Shown: positions 17,345-27,365, numbered from the stretch's first letter. The stretch: 64,000 nt of DNA from Natrinema sp. HArc-T2 (GCF_041821085.1 NZ_JBGUAZ010000011.1:16825-80824); one strand, 5' to 3'. Notes: generated from the sequence alone by a model not told the origin. Made by a program: numbers and translations.

Positions 17345-17857
17345 TCAATCCGAGAGTTGCACAGACCCAGTAATACCATACCGCCGGACGGCCCACGAAC
17401 CAGCTGCGAGGACGCCTGCCACTGCTGCAGGCCAGCGGTCAGTACTGAGATACAGATCCGGAGACGGTAGCCGATACGTACTAATCGGGAAGAAAACGGC
17501 GTACGCCTCGCCGGTCGTCGTGAGCAACGCAACGTCGAGGGCATGGTGTGAGACTGCGCCGATAGCAGTCAGCGCAATCGCTTGTCGTCGATAGTCGGGT
17601 GCGACCAGAAGCGATCCCAAGAGGACAACGAGCACACTCCCACCGAGCGTGTGCAGCGGTGCCCACGAAACGGGGCTGCCGGTTACCAACTCGAGAGGGC
17701 CAGTCGGGATCACGGGTGCAATCTTTCTGAAATCCGGCGACAGCGCACCGACCATCACGAGAGTGACCTGTGGCGCTCGAACTCGCTCGTATCGAACCGA
17801 AAGCAGCGTCCCGATGCTGTAGCCGACCAGCACGTGCGTGAGGAGATCGGGCATCAC
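17345..17857 (-). CDS. YdjM-type membrane-bound metal-dependent hydrolase
   Basis: 170-residue membrane protein of the YdjM/metal-dependent hydrolase (DUF457-like) family. It begins with MMPDLLTHVLVGYSIG, where the DxxxH pair is a predicted metal site, and has a second metal-ligand cluster GALSPDFRKI and a SHHALDVALL stretch near residue 103. Four or so hydrophobic helices. Its ATG overlaps the stop of the upstream gene by 4 bases, so the two are translated together. Physiological substrate unknown. Confidence 0.8.
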   Translation of the reverse strand: MMPDLLTHVLVGYSIGTLLSVRYERVRAPQVTLVMVGALSPDFRKIAPVIPTGPLELVTGSPVSWAPLHTLGGSVLVVLLGSLLVAPDYRRQAIALTAIGAVSHHALDVALLTTTGEAYAVFFPISTYRLPSPDLYLSTDRWPAAVAGVLAAGSWAVRRYGITGSVQLSD

Positions 17858-18489
17858 CGATCACGCTGCTCCCGCTGTCGCTCGGCATGCGAGCAGTCTC
17901 GGTGTTGCTTGATCGAGCCGTCAGCGGATGTGCCACCGTCTTGTGACTGACCGGAGACGACACCGGATGTGTCACCGTTCGTCGGCGCCGTGGGTCGGGG
18001 AACGAGCGCCTTTCGGGCCCGATCGACGCGCCAGTCCCGGACGAGTCGTGCGAGAACCCAGCACCCGGCGACGAACGAGATGCCGATCATATAAAACGAT
18101 TCCCACAGGGCAGTAGAGATCGTTCGAGTCGCGTCGAGTGTCGACGCGTCTTCGAGCGTTCCGAACACCGTCACGCGATCGCCCGTCTCGAGGGGGCCGG
18201 TCGACCGCTTGAGGCTATCAGCAGTATGGACCACTGAGAACCTGCCGTTCCCGTTCGGCTGCGTTGCGATCATAAGGGGGTCAGTCTCGACGACAGACCC
18301 ATCAAGAACGACACGCTCACCGATATACGATTCGCGATTCGACGTCACGTCGGCTTCGTCCGGATACGTTGTTTCCAGCGGATCAACGACTGCTGTGCTC
18401 GCCCAAGACAGGAGACCGACGAGAGTGATAAGGAGGACGACACCGGCCAGAAGCCGACCGGACTGACCGAACGGTTCACGTGTGGACAT
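17854..18489 (-). CDS. Membrane-anchored OB-fold-like protein, function unknown
   Basis: 211-residue protein not assigned to a named family. One N-terminal helix (residues 12-32), then an extracytoplasmic segment (residues 35-125) with ERVVLDGSVVETDPLMI and ETGDRVTVFGTLED, a beta pattern like an OB-fold nucleic-acid or ligand domain. A second helix lies at about 132-150, followed by a polar, probably disordered tail. First gene of a two-gene operon with the YdjM-type hydrolase. Confidence 0.7.
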   Translation of the reverse strand: MSTREPFGQSGRLLAGVVLLITLVGLLSWASTAVVDPLETTYPDEADVTSNRESYIGERVVLDGSVVETDPLMIATQPNGNGRFSVVHTADSLKRSTGPLETGDRVTVFGTLEDASTLDATRTISTALWESFYMIGISFVAGCWVLARLVRDWRVDRARKALVPRPTAPTNGDTSGVVSGQSQDGGTSADGSIKQHRDCSHAERQREQRDR

Positions 18490-18792
18490 TCACTCTCATG
18501 ACTGTCGCCTGAGACATAGCCGTTGTGCAGGATATGCTGACTATCAGCGACAGCTTCCACACCTGCCTTTGGTTCATCGGAGTGGTCAGCGTACTTCTGA
18601 ACAGCTGGAAGAAACGTTTCGATCCAGTCACTTGCGAAACTCAGCCGATGGCTCAATCTCGGACAGGTGGCGCACCAGCAAACCACGCTGACTGTTGGTC
18701 ATCGAGACGGATACGTTTCAAAGGGATCAACGCTTTTGCAGACCGCTCGAGGGGGCCAACACTATACGTGTTGGTATCGAACGGTTGATGCT
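18490..18792. promoter_or_regulatory. Divergent intergenic region with a TATA-overlapping palindrome
   Basis: CCAACAC (18756-18762), TATAC, GTGTTGG (18768-18774) is a perfect 7-bp inverted repeat with a 5-nt spacer. Its centre CTATAC is 28 nt before the ATG at 18793, so the operator and the TATA box coincide and a bound repressor would exclude TBP. The rest of the region shows no convincing gene. Confidence 0.6.
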
Positions 18793-20127
18793 ATGGCCGA
18801 CGATAAGACCGGCCCAGTTTACTACGTGATCAGTGATCTCCACATCGGCGGCGACGAACAATTAGCGAAGGTTGACTTTCTCGACGAATTGCTCGACTTT
18901 CTCGAGCGCCTCGAGACGACCGACGAGGACGCAGAGTTACTGATCAACGGCGATGCGTTCGGACTGTGGGAGTTCACCGAGCTCGACGGACTGGCGAAAT
19001 TCGATGTCCTGACTGAAACGTATCCTGAGCTGTTCGAGCAGTTACGTGCGACCGGTGAATCAGTACCAATCACGCTGTTGCCGGGAAACCACGACAGCGA
19101 ACTTGCCGCATATGACGAGTACGTCGAGCGGTTGGCTGAATACAACGTCGACCTCGTTCAGGCCGAGTCGATCACCCGGCCAGTCGGCAACCGGGAGATC
19201 TGGTTCGAACATGGACACCAGCAGGACCCGAACAACCGATTCGAGGATTTCGGGAATCCGTATGAGACACCGCTAGGGTACTTCTACAACACGCACGTGA
19301 CGAGCCGGGCAGGCCAACTGTCAGACAGAGGACGGTACAATTGGTTGAAAGACGTGCAGGCAGTTACGCCGACCGAGCGTGTGCCTCACTGGCTCCTCTC
19401 GAAGTACTTCTACCGAGAAATGAACCCCATCTTGAGATATGCTGTGATCCCGTTTCTGTTACTCTTCAATATCAGCGTCGTTCTCGCGGTGCTGGCGGGA
19501 TTAGATGTAGCTGGCATCTGGACGATACCAGTCGAGACGACGGATGCGGTGCTCTCCCAATTGGGCTTGGTTGGGGAGGCTGTTCACTTCGTCCTCGTCG
19601 TTAACGCGGCGGTCGCCGGCGTTATTCTTCTTGTGGGGATTCCCGTTTATTTTATCCTTCGGGATCTCGGAGAGACTATCGATCGATTCGGGATTTCCGA
19701 GACGGACCTCACCGTCGACCCTGATGAACCGTACAAGGAGGCTGCCCGCGAAGTGTTTGCTGACCAGCCGGAGACAGCAGTTTTCTGTTACGGTCACACC
19801 CATCGTCCGACGATGAACGAGGTTGACGGCAGGTTGCTCGTCAACACTGGAACGTGGCTCAAGCGCCTCCATCGACGAGACGTCATCGCGGGGGTACTCC
19901 CGCCAGTGTTCTACCCGTCGTATCAGCTGTGTGTCGTTCGCATCACGTCTACACCAGAGGGCGTGGTAGTCGAGTACGAGGAGATAGAGAAACCGAGCCC
20001 CAGCACGGACGAGATCACCTTTATCGAGCGTCTTCTCACGCTGGGTCGCGAACCGAGACCGGAGTTGCCGGGGCGATCGGTCGTCGACGATGAGGTACCA
20101 GAATCTGCTTCCAACGCGGGTGAATGA
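18793..20127 (+). CDS. Metallophosphoesterase with internal transmembrane pair
   Basis: 444-residue calcineurin-like phosphoesterase. Metal-binding motifs in order: SDLHIGG (14-20), NGD (52-54), PGNHDSE (97-103), FEHGHQQDP (138-146) and YGHTHRP (333-339). Two hydrophobic helices (about 213-240 and 264-289) are inserted between the fourth and fifth motifs, so the catalytic domain is split by a membrane hairpin. The fold may resemble UDP-diacylglucosamine or phosphodiesterase-type enzymes, but the substrate cannot be told. The ATG at 18793 is preferred over upstream starts because the family motif begins at once and the promoter palindrome is 28 nt upstream. Confidence 0.82.
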   Translation: MADDKTGPVYYVISDLHIGGDEQLAKVDFLDELLDFLERLETTDEDAELLINGDAFGLWEFTELDGLAKFDVLTETYPELFEQLRATGESVPITLLPGNHDSELAAYDEYVERLAEYNVDLVQAESITRPVGNREIWFEHGHQQDPNNRFEDFGNPYETPLGYFYNTHVTSRAGQLSDRGRYNWLKDVQAVTPTERVPHWLLSKYFYREMNPILRYAVIPFLLLFNISVVLAVLAGLDVAGIWTIPVETTDAVLSQLGLVGEAVHFVLVVNAAVAGVILLVGIPVYFILRDLGETIDRFGISETDLTVDPDEPYKEAAREVFADQPETAVFCYGHTHRPTMNEVDGRLLVNTGTWLKRLHRRDVIAGVLPPVFYPSYQLCVVRITSTPEGVVVEYEEIEKPSPSTDEITFIERLLTLGREPRPELPGRSVVDDEVPESASNAGE

Positions 20128-20205
20128 GTAGAGTCGACGTTCAGATTCGACCAGCGACAGCACCTCTTCGAAACATGGACCCCAGCCCCAGTCCCGTGGT
20201 CAGCA

Positions 20206-20232
20206 GGTCAGCTCTGACCAAGCTGGTTTAAA
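20206..20232 (+). promoter_or_regulatory. Palindrome and TATA-like box before the carboxylase operon
   Basis: GGTCAG-ct-CTGACC (20206-20219) is a perfect palindrome a few bases before TTTAAAT (20226-20232), a TATA-like box. Transcription from it would leave a leader of about 70 nt before the ATG at 20328. A candidate operator for the acetone-carboxylase-type operon. Confidence 0.5.
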
Positions 20233-20327
20233 TCGAAAACATATGTCAGAGTGTGTCGTGGACCGTCATCCTCGTCCACCTGCGTTCGTGATAATGACTA
20301 ACTCACCACACAGTATTGCAGTGATCG

Positions 20328-22502
20328 ATGGCAAGTTCAGAAGATAATCCCTCAGAGCACAACGCGGAGACACTGTCGATTGACGCTGGAGGGACGTTGA
20401 CCGACACGTTCCTCATGGACTCGAACGGAGAGTTTACCGTCGGCAAAGCGAAGACGACCCCCGACGATGAATCACGAGGGTTCATCAAATCGTCCAAAGA
20501 CGCACTAGATTCTTGGGATCTGGACGTGGACGATGCGTTCCCGAATCTCGTTTCGACGGTTTACTCGGGGACGGCGATGCTCAATCGACTGGTCGAGCGC
20601 GAAAGTGAAGTCGACGTTGGCATCCTCACTACCGGAGGGATGGAAGACACACTCCGGATGGGGCGTGGCCGGCAGTCGTATACCGGTTTTTCGTACTCGG
20701 ATCGCCTACACGTTAATACGCACAAACATCCCGAGCCGCTGATTCCCCGGAACCGTATTCGGGGCGTTCGAGAACGGATCGACGTCAAAGGGAACGAACT
20801 GATCCCCCTCGAAGAGTACGAAGATGACATCAGGGAGGGCGTCAACGACCTTCTCGATCAAGGCGTCGACGAGATCGCAGTGATGTTCCTTCACTCCTAC
20901 CAGGAAGACAAACACGAGCAACGGACGAAGGAGGTCGCCGAGGAGGTCATCGAAGAACGGGGCGCGGACACGACGGTTATGCTGTCAAGCGAGTACTATC
21001 CCACCCTGAAGGAGCTCCCCCGACTGAACACACTCGTTGCGGAAGCGTTCGCCGCGGAGCCATCACGGGAACAGCTGACGAGGGTTCAACAGTCCGTTGA
21101 CGACCACGGTGGCGAAGTCGGCGTCCGGGTCATGGCGAGTCATGGTGGGACGATCGACATCTACGCAAACGAGCTGGCGCGGACGCTGATCTCCGGTCCC
21201 ATCGGTGGGATGATCGGAGCGAACTACTTCGGCAAAGAACTCGGCTACGAGAACCTCGTCTGTACCGACATCGGGGGGACGAGCTTCGACATGGGGATCA
21301 TCATCGACAACGACTGGAAAATCGATTACAGTCCGGAGATGGCTCGGCTCCTCCTGTCGTTGCCGATGGTCAATATGGAGAGTGTCGGGTCGGGGACCGG
21401 TAGTTACGTCCGGGTGAACCCGACGTTCGACAAAATCGAGCTTGGCCCGGAGAGTGCGGGTGACCAGGTCGGCGTCTGTGCAACCGAAACCGACGTCGAG
21501 ACGGTAACAGTAACCGACTGCCACGTTGCGCTGGGCTGGATCGACCCCGAAAACTTCCTCGGTGGAGACATGCCCATCAGTCGTGAAGTCGCCGAAGAAG
21601 CGATCGAAGAACAGGTCGCGGATAAGCTGGATATGGGCGTTTACGAGGCTGCGGAAGGGGTTATCAAAATCCTCGAGAACAAGCTGCAAAACGACCTCGA
21701 GGCCGTCGTGACCGGCGAGGGATACGCACCGTCGAACTTCAAGTGCCTCTCCTACGGTGGGGGCGGACCGGTTCACACGGCTGGATACACCAAAAGCCTC
21801 GGCTTCGACGAGGTCCTTATTCCGGAGTGGGCGGCTGGGTTCTCCGCGTTCGGCTGTGGTGCAGCCGACTACGAATACCGGTACGACCAGACGACCAGCA
21901 TCGACATCGACGCCGATCTGTCGATAGAAGAAGCGGCCCAAACCGCCGGGGAAGAACTAACGCAGGTCTGGAAGAACCTCGAGGGCAAGGTCGAAGACGA
22001 GTTCGCCAAAAGCGACATCGGACTGGAGGAAGTCGAGTTCCAGTACAACATCCTCGGACAGTACCAGGGACAGCTCAACAGTATCGACATCCGGTCGCCC
22101 GTTGACCGAGTCGATACCCCGGAAAAACTGGAGGAGCTGATCGACACGTTCGAAGAAGGCTACCGGCGGCAGTACTCCGAAGAAGCGCGTTCCCCGGAGC
22201 TCGGACACACGATCACGCAGGCGTCTGTCCGTGGCGTCCGAGACGTGGTCAAACCCGAAATACCGACAGAAGAAGTACAGGGCGCCGAGCCCCCCGAGGA
22301 CGCCCACAAGGGGTCCCGCGAGGCCTACTGGGACGGCGTGTGGATCAAGACTGACGTCTACGATCTCCACGCACTCAACCCCGGGAACGAGGTCAGCGGT
22401 CCCGCCGTTCTCGAGGGTGAGGCAACGACGTACATCGTTCCACCGAACTACGAGACGTGGCTCGACGAGCACCGCGTCCACCACCTCACACGGGAGGAAT
22501 AG
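20328..22502 (+). CDS. acxA: Acetone carboxylase-type beta subunit (HyuA/hydantoinase A family)
   Basis: 724-residue ATP-binding subunit of the hydantoinase/acetone carboxylase family. The N-terminal ASKHA-type phosphate motif reads DAGGTLTDTF (residues 19-28) and a second one CTDIGGTSFDMG is near 320. The length matches AcxA of bacterial acetone carboxylase (about 717 residues), and the order beta-alpha-gamma with a true gamma subunit downstream separates it from oxoprolinases and hydantoinases. The known enzyme converts acetone, bicarbonate and ATP to acetoacetate; acetophenone carboxylase is a close alternative. The start is at an ATG without a strong ribosome site. Confidence 0.82.
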   Translation: MASSEDNPSEHNAETLSIDAGGTLTDTFLMDSNGEFTVGKAKTTPDDESRGFIKSSKDALDSWDLDVDDAFPNLVSTVYSGTAMLNRLVERESEVDVGILTTGGMEDTLRMGRGRQSYTGFSYSDRLHVNTHKHPEPLIPRNRIRGVRERIDVKGNELIPLEEYEDDIREGVNDLLDQGVDEIAVMFLHSYQEDKHEQRTKEVAEEVIEERGADTTVMLSSEYYPTLKELPRLNTLVAEAFAAEPSREQLTRVQQSVDDHGGEVGVRVMASHGGTIDIYANELARTLISGPIGGMIGANYFGKELGYENLVCTDIGGTSFDMGIIIDNDWKIDYSPEMARLLLSLPMVNMESVGSGTGSYVRVNPTFDKIELGPESAGDQVGVCATETDVETVTVTDCHVALGWIDPENFLGGDMPISREVAEEAIEEQVADKLDMGVYEAAEGVIKILENKLQNDLEAVVTGEGYAPSNFKCLSYGGGGPVHTAGYTKSLGFDEVLIPEWAAGFSAFGCGAADYEYRYDQTTSIDIDADLSIEEAAQTAGEELTQVWKNLEGKVEDEFAKSDIGLEEVEFQYNILGQYQGQLNSIDIRSPVDRVDTPEKLEELIDTFEEGYRRQYSEEARSPELGHTITQASVRGVRDVVKPEIPTEEVQGAEPPEDAHKGSREAYWDGVWIKTDVYDLHALNPGNEVSGPAVLEGEATTYIVPPNYETWLDEHRVHHLTREE

Positions 22503-22647
22503 AGAGAGCGACCTCTCGCCTTTCGTGTAGATATGCATCTACCACACTGTGGGTATCGCAGGCACTGTGATAACCCGGAAGTGAGGTGGGTGCACTGCAC
22601 CAGCCCACATCTGGCTGTAGACAGATGAAGATGTCAGACAAGCAAAT

Positions 22648-25206
22648 ATGAGTTCAGAACAACATCCACCGGACGCGTCAGAAGAAGAAGAGTACGAACA
22701 GAGCGGAGAGAGCTTTCCTCGAATGCAGGAGGAAAAACGGAAGGTCCAAACGAAGCTAGAAAACGGCGAAGGCATCGGCTGGGATGGACAGACCCTTCGC
22801 GGACAGTTCGAGGACCTCGAAGAAAAGACCGAGAAGACGGGCCACTATGCTGGATTCGAGAAACTCTCGTTGAAAGACGAGAACCCGATCGAATACGAGC
22901 AGATGTTCGCCCAGCTGCGTGGCGAACTGGTCAACGCGCGAGAAACCTCGAAAGAGGTCGCCGCGACCCCGATCGTCGAACAGGAAGGTGAGCTATGTTA
23001 TGGTCTGTTCACACCGGAGGGTGACTCGATCGCCATCTCGACTGGGATCATCGTGCACATCCACACGATGAGTGAGGCGATCAAGTACATGATCAATCAC
23101 GATTACGAGGAGAGTCCCGGGATCGAACCCGGCGACATCTTCGTGAACAACGACACACACGTGGGTAACGTCCATCCCTGTGACATCGCGACCCTCATCC
23201 CCATCTTCCACGAGGGCGAGCTTATCGCCTGGGCTGGCGGTGTCAACCACGTCATCGATACGGGTGCGGTCGGGCCTGGTAGCATGAACGTCTCACAGGC
23301 CTCCCGCTTCGGTGACGGGGCTTACTACACCGCCCGAAAAATCGGAGAGGAGCTCGAGATATACAACTCTTGGAAAAACGATTTCCCGGACAAGACCAGA
23401 ACGCCGGACTTCCTGAAGCTCGACGAGCGGACGCGGATGACCGGCTGTCTGATGATCCGCAATGCCGTAAACGATCTCATCGACGATTACGGTATCGAGA
23501 AATTCAAGCAGCTCTCTCGTGAGGCGATCGAGGACGGTCGCCGGGGCTTCCGAAGTCGTATCCAGAAGACGATGCTGCCCGGAACCTACCGCGGTGCATC
23601 CTTCGTCGATGCACTCTACGAGGGACAGAAGAACCTTTCGCGAGCGTATGCGAGTGAGAACCACCTCATGCACGCTCCGTCGGAGCTACACGTCCGCGAG
23701 GATGGCTCCTTCCAAGTGTCCTTCGAGGGGGCAAACAAGTGGGGATGGCATCCGTATAACTGTACGCCAGCCGCCATTCAGGGTGGTATCTGGGTGATGC
23801 TTACCCAAACGGTCATCCCGAACAAACTGGTCAACGACGGTGCCTACTACAGCTGTGACTTCCACTTACCGGAGGGTTCGTGGGCGAACACACAGAACAC
23901 GGAGACAGCACACGCATATGCGTGGCACTTCCTCGTCTCCGCGTGGGCCCCGCTCTGGCAGCACCTCTCACGAGGGTACTTCTCCCGCGGGTTCCGCGAG
24001 GAGATCAACGCCGGGAACGCCAACACCTCGAACTGGCTGCAGGGCGGCGGTATCGACCAGTTCGACAAGCTTCACGCGGTCAACTCCTTCGAAGCGGCGT
24101 GTGAAGGTACCGGTGCCCGCTACGTCGACGACGGCGAGCCCCACGCCGCGGCGATCTGGAATCCCGAAGGCGACATGGGTGACGCCGAAGTCTGGGAGAT
24201 GACCGAACCGCTGCCGTTCCTCGGGCGGAACGTCAAGCCCAACACGGGTGGCGCAGGCCGACGGACGGGCGGCGCAGGCTTCGAGTCGATGCGAACGATC
24301 AAGGACGTGAGCCGATGGTTGCTCTACGAGATGGGCAACGGCTACATGTCGAGTGACAGTGGCCTCTTCGGCGGCTATCCCGCCGCCTCGGGCTACATCC
24401 TCAACGCCCAGGACACCGACCTCAAGGAGCGCTTCGAGAACGGTGAGGACTATCCCCAATCCGACCTTGACCCCGAAAGCGGCGACTTCGAATCCAAGAT
24501 CGAGGGCGAGATCACCCGTCGTCCCGAAGGGATCAGCACGCCCAAGGAGTTCGACGACTACGACATGTACCTGAACTACCTCCGTGGTGGTTCGGGCCTC
24601 GGCGACCCGCTGGAGCGGGAACCCGAGAAGGTCGTCGAGGACATCCACGACGGCTACGTCCTGCCCCGCCACGCCAAGGACGCCTACGCCGTCGTCGTCA
24701 ACAAAGTCGACGACGAGGCCAAACACAACTCCGCCGTGCAGGGTGAGTGGGAACTCGACGAGGAAGCGACCGAAGAACTCCGCGAAGAGCGGATGGAAGA
24801 ACGCGAAGAGAGAGCCCAGCCGGTCTCCGAGTGGTACGAGGACGAACGCCTGCGCATTCGTGACGACGAGGATCTGATCGAGGACGTCAAAAAGACCTAC
24901 GAGAGCAGCATGCGAATGAGCAAGCAGTTCACCGAGTTCTACTGCGACTTCTGGGAGCTGCCGGACGACTTCCGGTTCTCGCTGAGTGAGGACGCCGAAA
25001 AGTCGCTCGAAAACCGGTTCAAGACCGGCATGAAAAAGAAGTGGAAGAACCCGACGAAGAGCCACGAAACCTGGCTCGGGGTCGGTCGAGATGACGAGCC
25101 CGAGGTGCCCTACACGTGGACCAGTGAGAGATCGATTCAGGATCTGTCAGGTCCCGATGCATCGTTCGAGACGGCGTCGAAGGAACCAGCAACGGACGAC
25201 GACTAA
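22648..25206 (+). CDS. acxB: Acetone carboxylase-type alpha subunit (HyuB family)
   Basis: 852-residue HyuB-family subunit, the metal-containing carboxylase half of the complex. Recognisable family blocks: TPIVEQEGELCYGLFTPEGD near residue 107, FVNNDTHVGNVHPCD near 166, VNHVIDTGAVGPGSMNVSQA near 196, and GFESMRTIKDVSRWL near 545. It is longer than bacterial AcxB (about 770) because of a charged N-terminal extension and an acidic C-terminal tail. Second gene of the operon, 145 bases after the beta subunit and 17 before gamma. A close paralogue lies at 29167-31674. Confidence 0.85.
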   Translation: MSSEQHPPDASEEEEYEQSGESFPRMQEEKRKVQTKLENGEGIGWDGQTLRGQFEDLEEKTEKTGHYAGFEKLSLKDENPIEYEQMFAQLRGELVNARETSKEVAATPIVEQEGELCYGLFTPEGDSIAISTGIIVHIHTMSEAIKYMINHDYEESPGIEPGDIFVNNDTHVGNVHPCDIATLIPIFHEGELIAWAGGVNHVIDTGAVGPGSMNVSQASRFGDGAYYTARKIGEELEIYNSWKNDFPDKTRTPDFLKLDERTRMTGCLMIRNAVNDLIDDYGIEKFKQLSREAIEDGRRGFRSRIQKTMLPGTYRGASFVDALYEGQKNLSRAYASENHLMHAPSELHVREDGSFQVSFEGANKWGWHPYNCTPAAIQGGIWVMLTQTVIPNKLVNDGAYYSCDFHLPEGSWANTQNTETAHAYAWHFLVSAWAPLWQHLSRGYFSRGFREEINAGNANTSNWLQGGGIDQFDKLHAVNSFEAACEGTGARYVDDGEPHAAAIWNPEGDMGDAEVWEMTEPLPFLGRNVKPNTGGAGRRTGGAGFESMRTIKDVSRWLLYEMGNGYMSSDSGLFGGYPAASGYILNAQDTDLKERFENGEDYPQSDLDPESGDFESKIEGEITRRPEGISTPKEFDDYDMYLNYLRGGSGLGDPLEREPEKVVEDIHDGYVLPRHAKDAYAVVVNKVDDEAKHNSAVQGEWELDEEATEELREERMEEREERAQPVSEWYEDERLRIRDDEDLIEDVKKTYESSMRMSKQFTEFYCDFWELPDDFRFSLSEDAEKSLENRFKTGMKKKWKNPTKSHETWLGVGRDDEPEVPYTWTSERSIQDLSGPDASFETASKEPATDDD

Positions 25207-25223
25207 TACAGAGGTGAATACAA

Positions 25224-25739
25224 ATGCCAGAATCATACCCACGCGAACACATTGAGGACCTGGTCGACGACAATCTAGAGTGGAGCGAGTTGCACAACAT
25301 GATGAGCGACTTCAAGGACGCGGACCGGTTCCAGCAGGTCCGTGACGTCCTTCAGGAACGGGTCGATTGGGACGATCCGATCGTTATCCCGTATGCGGAC
25401 CACCTGTACGTCGTCGCGAAGTCGGAGGACCGATGGGTCATCAAGTGCGACTGTGGCCACGAGTTCTGTGAACACGACGAGAACTGGAAGCATGACGCAC
25501 TGATCAACGTCCGGGATACGGAAGAAGAGTACCTCGAGATCTATCCGGAAGACATGCATCCCCATCCGGATTACATGGAGCTTCGGGAGTACTTCTGCCC
25601 GGGCTGTCAGACGCTGCTCGAAGTGACCAACGTCATGCCGGGATACCCCATCATCCACGAGTTCGAACCGGACATCGAGACCTTCTACGAGGACTGGATC
25701 GGCGAGCCGATTCCGACGCCGGAGACGCAGTCGGCGTAA
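25224..25739 (+). CDS. acxC: Acetone carboxylase-type gamma subunit
   Basis: 171-residue small subunit, the part that makes this locus diagnostic for ketone carboxylases. It has a Cys/His cluster CDCGHEFCEHD (residues 75-85) and a second CPGCQTLLEV (125-134), likely a zinc site joining the subunits, plus the family's YPEDMHPHPDYMELREY stretch. The length equals that of AcxC (about 168). It starts 17 bases after the alpha-subunit stop. Together the three genes form acxABC in the order known from acetone-oxidising bacteria. Confidence 0.85.
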   Translation: MPESYPREHIEDLVDDNLEWSELHNMMSDFKDADRFQQVRDVLQERVDWDDPIVIPYADHLYVVAKSEDRWVIKCDCGHEFCEHDENWKHDALINVRDTEEEYLEIYPEDMHPHPDYMELREYFCPGCQTLLEVTNVMPGYPIIHEFEPDIETFYEDWIGEPIPTPETQSA

Positions 25740-25784
25740 GTTCTCGAGAGACCGCTTTCCCGTCTTTATGCGATCAAACGAACC

Positions 25785-27362
25785 ATGTCAGAACAGAGTA
25801 TGCCAACGCTGAAACAGCTCTACGAGTCAGTTCTCAGTCGCTATGAGACTGCGACCGCCATCACCTACGGGAACGAGACGCTGACCTACGGCGATCTCGA
25901 CGACGATTCCTCACGCCTCGCCAGTGCACTCGTCGGTCTCGGCCTCCAGACGGAGGAACGTGTGGGGATTTTGATGTCGAACCGCCCCGAGTACGCCGTC
26001 GTCGACATCGCGCTCGCCCGTGCAGGTCTCGCGAGGGTCCCGCTGAACGACATGCTGTCGGCAGCGGACGTCGAGTATATGCTGAACAACAGCGAAGCCA
26101 GTACGCTCGTCGTGGGTCCGGGGCTCATCGAGACTGCCCGGACGGTCGCTCCAAACGTGTCAACACTAGATCGAGTCATCACGATCGATGCGTCACCCAG
26201 TGCCGAACTGGAGGGCGATTACGACGTCGAATCGTTCGAACGTCTGCTTGAAACGGGTGATTCGGACCCCCCGGATGTCTCCGTCTCGAGTTCTACGCTC
26301 GCCGGTATCTTTCATACGGGCGGGACGACCGGCGATCCAAAGGGCGTGAAACACACTCAAGAGAACCTCGCACTGAACGCGCTCGCACACGCAATCGAAC
26401 TCGACATCAAACCACGGGACCGGCTCCTGTTGATGACACCACTGCCCCACTCGGCCGGCCTTATCATGGCTGGCGGGTTGACTCAAGGGAGTACCCACGT
26501 AATCACACAGGGGTTCGACGCCGAGCATGCGCTCACCCTCATCGACCAGGCGGAGATCTCCTGGACGTTCATGGTCCCAACGATGGTGTATCGCGTCCTC
26601 GACCTGCTCGACGAACAGGAGTACGACACCTCGTCGCTCGAGACGCTCGTCTACGGCGCAGCACCGATGAAGCCGGATCGACTTCGCGAGGGGCTCGACA
26701 AACTCGGGAACGTCTTCCTGCAGTTGTACGGCCAGTACGAGACGCCGGATCTCATCACCGTCTTACCGAAGGGCGCACACGACCCCGACGACGAGCAACG
26801 ACTCTCCTCGTGTGGCCTCCCGACCACGATGTGTGAGGTGATGATCGTCGACGACGACGGCGAGCAGGTCCCGCCCGGCCAGCCGGGCGAAATTCTCGCC
26901 CGCGGCGCCTACTCCATGGAAGGGTACTACAAGATGCCCGAAAAGACCGAAGAAACGATAGACAACGGGTGGGTCCACACCGGTGACATCGGCAAAACGG
27001 ACGAGGACGGCTTCGTCTACATTGTCGACCGGGATTCGGACGTCATCGTCAGCGGCGGTATGAACGTCTACTCAGTTACCGTCGAAGAGGTCATCCAGCA
27101 ACACGACCAGGTCGCAAACGTCGCCGTCATCGGCGTTCCGGACGACGAGTGGGGTGAAGCGGTCAAGGCCGTCGTCGTCCCGCAAGACGACACGATCGAC
27201 CGGGACGAACTGAAGACGTTCTGTGTGGTTCGACTCGCCAACTACGAGGTGCCGAAATCGTTCGATGTCGTCGCGGAACTCCCGACAACACCCTATGGGA
27301 AGATCGACAAAAAACAACTCCGTGGACCCTACTGGAAAGACGAGTCACGTCAGATCAGCTAA
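25785..27362 (+). CDS. AMP-dependent acyl-CoA ligase
   Basis: 525-residue class I adenylate-forming ligase. P-loop HTGGTTGDPKG near residues 179-189, the YGQYETPD A5-type motif near 313, GWVHTGDIGK near 390, DRDSDVIVSGGMNVY hinge, and PTTPYGKIDKKQLRG with the catalytic Lys at the C-terminus. All catalytic motifs are intact. It lies 46 bases after acxC, so the simplest role is activation of the carboxylation product (acetoacetate to acetoacetyl-CoA, or the aryl equivalent). Substrate is inferred from position only. Confidence 0.85.
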   Translation: MSEQSMPTLKQLYESVLSRYETATAITYGNETLTYGDLDDDSSRLASALVGLGLQTEERVGILMSNRPEYAVVDIALARAGLARVPLNDMLSAADVEYMLNNSEASTLVVGPGLIETARTVAPNVSTLDRVITIDASPSAELEGDYDVESFERLLETGDSDPPDVSVSSSTLAGIFHTGGTTGDPKGVKHTQENLALNALAHAIELDIKPRDRLLLMTPLPHSAGLIMAGGLTQGSTHVITQGFDAEHALTLIDQAEISWTFMVPTMVYRVLDLLDEQEYDTSSLETLVYGAAPMKPDRLREGLDKLGNVFLQLYGQYETPDLITVLPKGAHDPDDEQRLSSCGLPTTMCEVMIVDDDGEQVPPGQPGEILARGAYSMEGYYKMPEKTEETIDNGWVHTGDIGKTDEDGFVYIVDRDSDVIVSGGMNVYSVTVEEVIQQHDQVANVAVIGVPDDEWGEAVKAVVVPQDDTIDRDELKTFCVVRLANYEVPKSFDVVAELPTTPYGKIDKKQLRGPYWKDESRQIS

Positions 27363-27365
27363 CCC

